A stretch of DNA of 64,000 nt from Manihot esculenta (Eukaryota > Streptophyta > Magnoliopsida > Malpighiales > Euphorbiaceae), in assembly GCF_001659605.2 (NCBI RefSeq), contig NC_035174.2:27601027-27665026 (forward strand), in the 5' to 3' direction. This document shows positions 46,438 through 55,394 of this stretch, piece by piece. Under the pieces are notes generated by a model. The model was not told the DNA's origin. It did not search any database and was given only the letters and a program-made list of their open reading frames with translations. Both the position numbers and the translations under genes were made by a program. Numbering within the stretch: the stretch's first letter is position 1; every line of letters begins with the position of its first letter.

Positions 46438-48605
46438 AAAGCCATGGAGGAGCAAAAACAAAGGCAGGCCGAGAGTTTGAAAAAGAAAAAAAAAAGGAAA
46501 AGGGCCTATAAAAGAAATTGAAAATGAAGGCCCAATTAAGAGTCATTGCACTAGTGAGCAAAAGAAAAAGGGTCATGTAATTGAAAAAGGAAAGTTGAGT
46601 GAAAAAAAAAAAGTAGAAGGAAAAAGAGTGCTTCTTTTGCAAAATCAAGGGAGTTGAGACAAGTGTTGTACACACATAAGCCTATATTTTTACTTAGCTG
46701 TAAAGAAATTTTTTATAATGAGGTTAACCTTGATTCTTTTTTACTTAGTGTTATTAAATATGTTCTACAGGAATACTCAAATGTGTTTCCAGATAAGATG
46801 CCCAAGGGACTTCTACCTTTGAGGGGCATTGAACACTAAATTGACTTTATGTCAGGGGCTCAAATTTTTAACCACCTAGCCTATAGGAGTAATCCCAAGG
46901 AGACAAAAGAACTTCAAAGTTAAGTGGAGAAACTTTTAGAGAAAGGACATGTGAGGGAAAGCTTAAGCTCATGTGTTGTTCCAATGTTGCTACTACCAAA
47001 GAAAGATAGAACGTGGCACATGTGTGTGGATTGTAGGGTAGTAAACAAGATAACGGTAAAGTATCACCATCCTATTCCTAGATTAGATGATATGTTTGAT
47101 GAGTTACATGGTGTACATTTCTTTACAAAGATTGATCTTATGAGTGGCTATAATCAAATTAGAATGAAAGTAGGAGATGAGTGGAAAACAACTTTCAAAA
47201 CTAAATATAGTTTGTATGAGTGGTTGATCATACCATTTAGTTTGACAAATGCACCTATTACTTTCATGAGATTGATGACCCATGTTTTGCGTGAATTTAT
47301 TGGCAAGTTTATGATCGTATACTTTGATGATATTCTAGTTTATAGCAAAAGCTTAGATGAATATATTTTGCATCTTAAATCTATGCTTGAGATACTTAAG
47401 AGTAAAAGTTGTATGCTAAGCTTAAAAAGTGTTCTTTTTGTATGGATAAAGTTGTGCTTCTTGCCTTTGTTATTTCTGCCTGTGGTGTTCATGTTGATGA
47501 GGAGAAGGTTAAAGCTATCAAAGGTTGGCTTATTCCTAAGTCAGTTACTAATGTGCTTAGCTTTCATGGTTTGGCTAGTTTTTATAGGCATTTTGTTAAG
47601 AATTTTAGTACCTTACTGCATCATTGAGTGAAATAATTAAAACAGATGTTGGTTTTAAGTGGAATGAGACACAAAAACTTACATTTAATACTTTGAAAGA
47701 TAAGTTGTGTTTTGCACTTGTTCCTAATTTGCCTAACTTTAATGAAGCTTTCAAAATTGAATGTGATGCCTTCGGAATAGGTATTGGTGCTGTTTTGATT
47801 CAAGGTAGGCATTTTATTGCCTTCTTTAGTGAGAAACTTCATGGATCATAACTGAACTATTCCACTTATGAAAAGGAGCTCTATGTCTTAGTGAGAGCAT
47901 TGGATACTTAGCAGCACTACTTATAGCCAAAGGAGTTTGTAGTGCATTCTGACCATGAATCACTTAAGCATTTGAAAGTCCATGTAAGTTGAACAAGAGA
48001 CATGCAAAATGGCTAGAGTTCATTGAAACTTTTCCGTATGTAATTAAGTACAAGCACGGTAAGGAGAATATAGTGGCTGATACACTGTCAAGAAGGTACA
48101 CTCTAATCAACACTTTAAGTTCTAAAATGCTTAACTTATGTGTGAGCATGTTTTATTTCAAAAATTTTATTGGTATGATAGGTACTTGTTTAGAGAGAAT
48201 AAGCTTTGTATACCTAATTGCTCTATGCGTGATACACTTGTGCATGAATCACATAGTGGGGGTTTGATGTGTCATTTTGGAATGCAAAAAGACATATGAC
48301 ATACTTTGTGAATATTTTTATTAGCCTAATATGAGAAAAGATGTTAAAAAATATGTTCTAAGTGTGTTGCATGTAAACAAGTGAAATCAAAGACCTATTC
48401 ATATGGTTTATATACACCTTTACCTATGCCTAAGCATCCTTGGATTGATATATCTATGGACTTTATTTTGGGGCTGCCTAGGACTGAAAAGGGTAGTGGA
48501 TAGTATATTTGTGGTTATTGATAGATTTAATAAAATGCCATACTTTATTGCATGTTATAACACTGATGGTGCCACAAATACTAATGATTTATTCTTCAAG
48601 GAATT

Positions 48606-48695
48606 TTAATGAAGTCAGAAATAACTTGTACTCAATCTTCTTATTTTTTATGTTAAAAGAAAAAATATGAATGTGAATGCTATTAGTTTTATAAA
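48606..48695. other. Short gap after the chromovirus remnant
   Basis: Ninety AT-rich bases with no recognised feature. They end with TTTTATAAA (48687-48695), the probable target duplication of the next element. Confidence 0.5.
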
Positions 48696-49274
48696 GGTTT
48701 ATTGACTCAAAAAGACCATAATTTTACGATTTTTTTATATTTATAGTCAAAATTTTTAATTTTGAATAAAAAATCTAAATTTTTGAATTTGTTGTTATTG
48801 TAGCAATTTCTTAAATTAATTTTGACTAGATTTAAATTAACTTACATGGTACGCCACATATGTCATTATTTTTACTATATAAGTAACTTGATTAACTTGA
48901 AAGAAATCTTGTTTTAAACTTTAAACCCTTAATTATATGAAATCCCTAAATTACATAATTGAAATCCCTAATTTTGATGCAACTCTAGTTAAACAATAGA
49001 ATTAGGGATTTCATTATATAATTTGAAAATTTTAGATAATTAGGCATTTAGGGTTTTAATTATGGTTTAACTCATGTTAAGCCAAGTTGTTTATACAGTA
49101 AAAATAATTACATGTGGCATGCCATGGAAATTAATTTAAATTTAGTTAAAATTAATTTAAGAAGTCATCGATAACAATAAATTTGAAATTTGGAGCTTTA
49201 TAATCCAAAATTAAAAATTATAACTATAAATGTGAAAAATCGTAAAGTTATAAATTTTTTTGAATCAATAGACC
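48696..49274. mobile_element. Non-autonomous hairpin transposon, Mutator-like
   Basis: This 579-bp element has ends GGTTTATTGACTCAAA and TTTGAATCAATAGACC, which are near reverse complements. The arms continue inverted for about 250-290 bp (TTTACGATTTTT, TTAAATTAATTTTGACT and ATGTGGCATGCCA-type words recur), so nearly all of it can pair. The flanks TTTTATAAA and TTTTAAAAA match at 8 of 9 bases. There is no coding capacity. Confidence 0.75.
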
Positions 49275-49484
49275 TTTTAAAAATTTGTTAAATGTTGATT
49301 TGGTTTATATTGTTGTTCATCGTGATATATGAATATTTTACTGTCAAACAACAATAAATATACAAACACACTCAAATCTGCAGTTAATAGAGGCTATTTT
49401 GCTTTCAAAAAATAGAGGTTATTTTGCTGATATTTGCATTCCTATATTCTATATTCCCAAATTCACAGCTAACCACATTAATCA

Positions 49485-49990
49485 TAGTAAACATTTTCTG
49501 TTTTGTACATTTTCATGACTCATTACACTCAAGATAATTGCAAACACAAATACAACTAAAAGTATGACTAATCTGTCAACCCATTTACAAGCCCAAAATA
49601 TATTTTCATTCCCATTCAATTTTTCTGCTTCAAATCTCTTCGGTGAACCTATTTCTTTCATATAAAAGTGCATAGCAAGTTCTACTTTCAAATTCAACTC
49701 CTTTGTCTTGTTCAGTTCATACATTAACTCAACCTCCCTTACACGAAAATGGAGGATTTCATCTTCACATCCTTCAGCTCTTTTCACCATTCTTGACATA
49801 ATACTTGCTCATCTACCCATTTGAAAAAAATTATATCTACCTAGCTATTGATATCGACCACAGTCATAAAATACTCTTCCTTCATTTCCCTTTATTCTAG
49901 CTATTTTCATAGTTGCAGGAAGCATGCATTTACACCTCACAATACTATTGCTTCTCATATTCATCTTTATTTCATTCAAGAGTGTCACAT
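49485..49990 (-). pseudogene. Decayed GRF zinc-finger-type protein
   Basis: On the minus strand, scattered words of the plant GRF zinc finger appear in different frames: GRVFYDCGRYQ (around 49890), then FKWVDEQVLCQEW (around 49810-49840), followed by an open stretch (49799-49485) with a coiled-coil-like segment and a C-terminal hydrophobic helix (RLVILLVVFVFAIILSV). That order (GRF finger, coiled coil, one membrane segment) is common in small plant GRF-domain proteins, many of which are repetitive. Frameshifts, stops and the loss of the first cysteines mark a pseudogene. The C-terminal open frame by itself would be unidentifiable. Confidence 0.5.
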
Positions 49991-50038
49991 ATTGAAAACC
50001 CATTTTCTTCTTCACATTTTCTATAAATAATTTATTTG

Positions 50039-50342
50039 TGATGTAGAAATTGGGGATTTTGGGATGGCTTTATTGATTTGGTATTTAGGGATTTCGGAAT
50101 AGTTGTAGTATGATAAGGCTTAGAGTTGTGATAAGGTTTAGAGTCATGATAAGGTTAGAGTTATGATAAGATTTAGAGTTATGATAAGGTTTAGAGTTAT
50201 GATAAGGTTTATAGTTGGTTGAGATAATATTTGTTATTCATACAATATGTATCCAACTCAACCACTGGTATATACTATATAAATGTATATACACAAAAAT
50301 ACAAATAATATATAAAATTCTCAATACCATAAATCTTGTATA
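50039..50342 (+). repeat. 5' LTR of the copia element, with 18-bp minisatellite
   Basis: About 300 bp from TGATGTAGAAATTGGGG to the primer site. Between about 50111 and 50215 an 18-19-bp unit around GATAAGGTTTAGAGTTAT is repeated six times. A CTATATAAAT box near 50274 could be the promoter. The 3' edge is unsure because the expected CA end reads TA, possibly from decay. Confidence 0.6.
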
Positions 50343-50355
50343 TAGTATCAGAGCC
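50343..50355 (+). other. Decayed primer binding site of the copia element
   Basis: TAGTATCAGAGCC differs from the usual tRNA-iMet primer site by one G-to-A change at position 2. Confidence 0.75.
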
Positions 50356-50432
50356 ATAAAGGCTTTACAACAAATTCTTCTCTTTTCTTTTACGTTTTTT
50401 TCATCTTGTTCTTCCCTCTGTTCGTACCAGCA

Positions 50433-52825
50433 ATGGCTAACACTAAGCAATATCTTGTTTCAACCACTATCGGCTCCACATCATCTATTCCCAATATTCA
50501 GATTCCAAAAGTCACTCAATTTCTCACCATTAAACTCACTTCGGCTAATTATTTGCTATGGCATGCACAAATCATATATCTTCTTCATGGATACAGATTG
50601 GCTTCTCATGTCGATGGTACTGTTATTGCACCAGATCAATTTTTATCCACTAGCGAACCAAATCCCGCATTTACGGATTGGTTCTGTCACGATTAGATCG
50701 TTCGTAGCTGGATCAGTTGTTTCGTTTCTGAATCTATTCTTCATCAGATCACTCGTTGCACCACTGCCAAGGATGCCTGGGACAAGCTCACTGTAATCTA
50801 TTCCGCCGGTGGTAAAACGCGAATTCAACAGCTGCGTAAACAACTCAAGCATTTGCAACGAGGTAATGATTCGATTGACAATTACATGCGCAAAGCGAAA
50901 TCGTATTATGATCAGCTTTGTGCATTAGAAGGATCTATTATCGAGGAAAATCTTGTGTGCGATGTTTTGGAAGGATTGGGTTCGAATTATCATCCTTTTA
51001 CGCATGCTATAGAAGCACGAAATACTCAGATTACTTTTGATGAGTTGTATGCATTACTACTCAGTGAAGAATCCCAATTGAAGTTTGATTCTCTCACTCT
51101 TAATTCTGCCGTTCCTGCTACTGCTCACTATGCAAATTCTGGGAGAGGCAGTAGAGGGCGTGGCCGTGGTTACCGTGGGCATGGTGGACAGTCATCATAC
51201 CAAGGACGCGGTTCTGGGCAATCTAGTTATGCTTCTGGTCGTGGCACTTCTACTTTAACATGTTTTAATTGCAATGGAACAGGACATGTTTCAATACAAT
51301 ATCCCTCATCTCGCACCAATCCTCAAGCCAATGTAGCCAAAACTCAAATTGAACCTATTCAGGCTTGGACTGTGGACTCCGGTGCAAATTATCATCTAGC
51401 AGCTAATCAGAAAACTATAGCTCATCCTATTCCTGTCAATGATGCCACCGCTCTCACAATTGCCAATGGTAAAACACTTTCTGTCTTATCTCGTGGTTCT
51501 TCAATTACTTCTATTAATGGTCATAATTTTCGTTTAAATAATATTCTTTATTCACCTGCTATCACTAACAATTTAAAGTCAGTTTCTGCTTTTACCTCAC
51601 AAAATAATACTTCAATTGAATTTTTCCCTGACAAATATTTTGTGAAGGATATCCCCACGAAGCAGGTATTATACCAAGGCCCGAGTGACAATGGCCTTTA
51701 TCTCTTTTCTTTGCAGCAAGTTCGGTCATTCTCTCCCAAAACTTTCCCAGCAACAGTTTCATTATGGCATGAGCGGCTAGGACATGCAAATTTTCGAGTT
51801 GTTCATGATGTTCTTAGATCTAATAATATTTCTTTTGTTTCTAGTAATAAATTTCATCATTGTCATGCTTGCAATGTGAGTAATTTACATAAATTACCGT
51901 TTGTTAATTCTCTTTATCGTGCTAAACAGCCTCTTGAACTCATTTATTCTGACGTTTGGGGTCCTGCCCCTGTTGTTTCTATTGATGGTTTTCGTTATTA
52001 TGTGATTTTCTATGATCATTTTAGTAAGTACTGTTGGTTATATTTTCTTAAACAAAAATCTGATGTCTTATCTGTCTTTGTTCAATTTCGGTGTTTAGTG
52101 GAAAAATATTTTGGACTGCCTATCAAAAACTTTCAATCGGATTGGGGGGGAGAATTTCGGTCTTTATCCAATTACTTGAAACAACATGAGATTTCACAAA
52201 GGGTTTCTTGTCCTCACACTCCTAAACAAAATGGATGTGCAAAATGAAAGCATAGGCATATTGTTGAGTTAGGCCAATCTCTATTACATCATGCTTTAGT
52301 TCCTTATAATTACTGGACCTATGCCTTCAATACTGCTACCTACACAATAAATAGACTGCCCTCTTCATCCAATAACAAACGCACTCCCTATGAAATTTTA
52401 TTTCATGAGAAACCTACTTATGATGAATTGCGTGTGTTTGGTTCATTGTGTTATCATTGGTTGAAACCTTATTCATCTCACAAACTTGCTCCTAAGTCTT
52501 CTCGTTGTATTTTTCTTGGCTATAGTAAACTTCATAAAGGGTATACTTGTCTTAAAATTTCTTCTGGTCATCTTTTTATCTCACGCCATATCTTGTTTTT
52601 TGAGCAGGAGTTTCCTTTTAAGAAGTTGGATGATAATGGCACTACCTCAGTGGCTGAAGTGAGTCCTACGTCCATTCCATTACCACCCATTCCACCTTTG
52701 TCAAATACACAACCTGGTATCCTAGGAGCAGCTCCAAAATGCAACTTACAAACCTCTCCTCGACATCAAAATGACACTGCTTCCATTACTCCAGCCCTTA
52801 CACAAAACGACACCACAACTGACAC
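50433..52825 (+). pseudogene. copia gag, protease and integrase (first part of polyprotein)
   Basis: ATG at 50433 (MANTKQYLV). gag runs to the zinc knuckle CFNCNGTGHVSIQY, where the last Cys is Tyr. An in-frame TAG at 50694 interrupts gag. Then come protease (WTVDSGANYHLA), the GAG-pre-integrase finger (LWHERLGHANF ... HHCHAC) and the integrase core (IYSDVWGPAP, QSDWGGEF). At the third catalytic position Glu is Lys and the next codon is TGA (52245-52247). The frame then continues through the integrase C-terminal part (FGSLCYHWLKPYSSHKL, FISRHILFFEQEFPF) to the Tekay junction. The changes are mostly G-to-A or C-to-T. Confidence 0.93.
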
Positions 52826-55125
52826 TGTAATACCCGGCTAGACTCCGGTATCGGAATTCCTACCGTCCGGTGGAATCTCGGATGTCGGAAGCCTCTAGTA
52901 GGGTAGAAACATGTTTTCATAAAACGTTTTAAAGCATTTCATGATTTTAAGTATGAAAATTAAATGAGTTTTTGCATGAAAAGTCTTTGGAGGAAAACCC
53001 AGGTTCGGCCGCCGAACATGCATGCGTTTTGGAGGCACGTTAGGCCCCCGAAAGCATGAGTGAGGGAAGTTCAGGTTCGGCCGCCGAAAGTCAAGTTCGG
53101 CCGCCGAACATGGCATGCATGCGGAGGCAAGTTCGGCCCCCGAACGTGGCCTGGCCAGCCACTATAAAAGGGTCACTTAGCCGAAATGGGCGAGCTTTCT
53201 CTCATTTTCGGCCACAGCTAGCTTCCGACCTCCCTCTTCCAAATCTAGTGTTCTTCCTTCAAATCCCCACCATTTTTCTTGAGTTTTAAGCTTGCATTGA
53301 AGGTTTTGAACTTTTGAAACAAGTTTTGGAGCTTTGGGAACTCAGGAGCTCATTTTCGTGGATCTCCAAGTTTAGGTCGTCTCCCTCTCGATCTTCAAGA
53401 GGTAAGAGCCGATCTTAAGCTCCTTATGTGTTTTAAGTAAGTTTTAAGTTGTTTTATGGGTAGAGATGCATGTTTAGGCTTGTTGATGAGTTTATGGGTT
53501 TTGATGTTTTGATGAACAATGTGTGTGATTTTGTGTGTTTGAAGTGTTGTAGTTGGGGTATATGCTAGTTTGAGACCCCTAGGTGTAATGTATGATATGT
53601 ATGCATGTTTTAGAACAAGTTTATGCATGATTGAGAGTTGGGAGGCAAATGTGAATAAAAGGAGCCAAGTTTCTGCCCTTTGGCAGAAACCAGGTTCGGC
53701 AGCCGAAGGAGCTTTCGGCCGCCGAACATGGCTGGGGAGGCAGGCTTTTCGGCTGCCGAAGTTTCCCCCGAAAAGAGACTTTCGTCTCTGTCTGGGACTT
53801 TCGGCCGCCGAAGGTGCCGCCGAACATGCATGAGTTTTGCCTCTGTCTGGGAGTTTCGGCCGCCGAAGGTGCCGCCGAACCTGCCTGACTTTCGGCTCTG
53901 GAAGGACTTTCGGCCGCTGAACCTGCTGCCGAAAGTGCCCTGTCCAGCCATTTCTTGCATGTTTTTATGTGATTGTTTCATGATGTTTTAGGGGGTTTTT
54001 GGGGAGTATATTAGAGTTATGTTTATGTATGTTTGGTCCCTCATTGGAGTCCACCTGTGTAGGTTCGGACCCGAGGAACCGAGGATCCCAGCAGTGAGCC
54101 AGCTGCTATAGAGTTTGTCAGAGCTAGCCAGAGGTGAGTGGAATAAACCTTAAGTTTTAAAATAAATGAAATATGAATTTTGAGCATGATCCATGCATCA
54201 TGAATGCCATGAGATATAGTAGGTTGTTGCATTAGTATTCACGAATATGTTGCATTGCATTTATGATGTTGATGTGGATTGGTTATTGGATGATCCTTTA
54301 GTCCTCATATGATATGATGATGTTATGGCATGATATGGTATGGAAGTCCAGGTTGTACCCATTATACGTCCCTGGCACGATGTAAGAGGAAGTCCAGGTT
54401 GTACCCATTCTACGTCCCTGGCACAGTTGGACTGTATGATATGTTATGTTAAGAGAAAGACCGGTTGTACCCATTCTACGTCCCGGCACAGTTGGACTAT
54501 GTAGAGGACTATAGGTGACAATACCATCCGAGATGTGATTTATTGTGATGTGTTGCATTACATAATGGCATGAGATTTTAAATATATGTTTTCACTATTC
54601 TTCTCACTGGGCTTTGTAGCTCACCCCTCTCCTCTAACCCCAGATGTGCAGGTACAGGGTAGACCAGGAGGTTAGCCAGAGTTTTGAAGTATGTGTATGT
54701 AATAGTTAGATGGTGGACATGACAATTGTATTATGATGTAATGTAAGAGATTACAGTATGTATGTAATGAGGTATATTGAGGTTATAGATGTGCTTGACC
54801 CTATGAGTATTGTAATCCCTTGTTGATGCATGATCTTAGATATTTGATGATACAGATGTAAGCCAACTCATCTCATGTTGTATCGCCCGTTGGGGCATTG
54901 TTGAGATCCCACAGAGGGATCCTGATTATGATCAGGACTATGTACATGTATGTTCAGGTTGAGTTGGATGCATGAAAGAAAATTTTTAATTTTTATGCAT
55001 GTTGTTGATCATGTATGGGATTATACAGGTTTACAGGTTTTATGTTTGGCTTGCTACGGGTCCCGGCGGCCTTAAGTCGATCCGGATCCTAGCGCCGGTA
55101 GCGGTCCGATTTTCGGGTCGTTACA
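52826..55125 (+). repeat. 5' LTR of Tekay element B
   Basis: Termini TGTAATACCC...CGTTACA. Functional parts: upstream palindromes TTCGGCCGCCGAA at 53004, 53076 and 53096; a TATAAAAG box at 53163; the splice donor GT at 53402; a transcribed palindrome array at about 53690-53945; and three subrepeats around GTCCAGGTTGTACCCATT (about 54340-54500). Confidence 0.95.
53163..53170 (+). promoter_or_regulatory. TATA box of the Tekay LTR promoter
   Basis: TATAAAAG followed by GG; kept in three further copies (60843, and inverted near 3080 and 18940). Transcription would start near 53193-53200, leaving about 205 nt to the splice donor with no ATG. Confidence 0.75.
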
Positions 55126-55386
55126 GAATGGTATCAGAGCCTGGTTCATATGGTCGGACCTAGAGTGTCGGGCTCATAGATGTTATAGAAGGTCAAGCAC
55201 AATAGGAAGATCATGTCCACTAGGATAGGATGTTGAGTCCTGTCTTGCATGATGATGTGAATTGCCATGACTTTGTGCATGTGCATTAATGATATGCTAT
55301 GCTATGTGATGTATGTGATGAGGGTTCATGTGTGCCCACATGAACCATATGATGCTGATGTTTGTATGATGTGTACTGTTTTTCAG
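53402..55386 (+). other. Putative leader intron of Tekay element B
   Basis: The donor CAAGAG/GTAAGAG at 53401/53402 and the acceptor TGTTTTTCAG ending at 55386 match plant consensus well and would excise 1985 nt, including the palindrome array, U5 and the primer site. The gag ATG lies 8 nt after the acceptor. About two dozen ATGs between the LTR end and gag would be removed. The donor occurs in all six LTR copies, and the acceptor is also in element A (876-875). Splicing itself is not shown. Confidence 0.6.
55129..55141 (+). other. Primer binding site of Tekay element B
   Basis: TGGTATCAGAGCC three bases after the 5' LTR end, complementary to initiator methionine tRNA. Confidence 0.95.
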
Positions 55387-55394
55387 AAAACAGG

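Larger units (their letters stand above)
41042..48605 (+). pseudogene. Old Ty3/gypsy chromovirus gag-pol, truncated and triply interrupted or shifted
   Basis: Blocks: gag 41042-41905 (capsid region MHQKLQILMQGTKSVEDY; zinc knuckle decayed to YFKCLRSGQLLRNAQ), protease 43474-44039 (GGSYTNVARTILVEK, YSDEILYDVVPMQGGHIL), then 46443-48605 with RT ([23 protein letters not shown]), RNase H (FKIECDAFGIGIGAVL), the tether region ([12 protein letters not shown]) and the beginning of the integrase core ([14 protein letters not shown]). It stops at 48605, before the second catalytic Asp. Frameshifts (for example near 47400) and many stops, mostly TAG and TGA, make it inactive. Between the blocks lie a hairpin element and a Tekay solo LTR. 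Motifs suggest a Reina/CRM-like chromovirus; the lineage is not settled. Confidence 0.88.

Noticed and set aside
53000..53950. Regularly spaced palindromes resembling a CRISPR array
   Set aside because: Plant LTR context, spacing not constant, spacers themselves repeated between copies, no cas genes.
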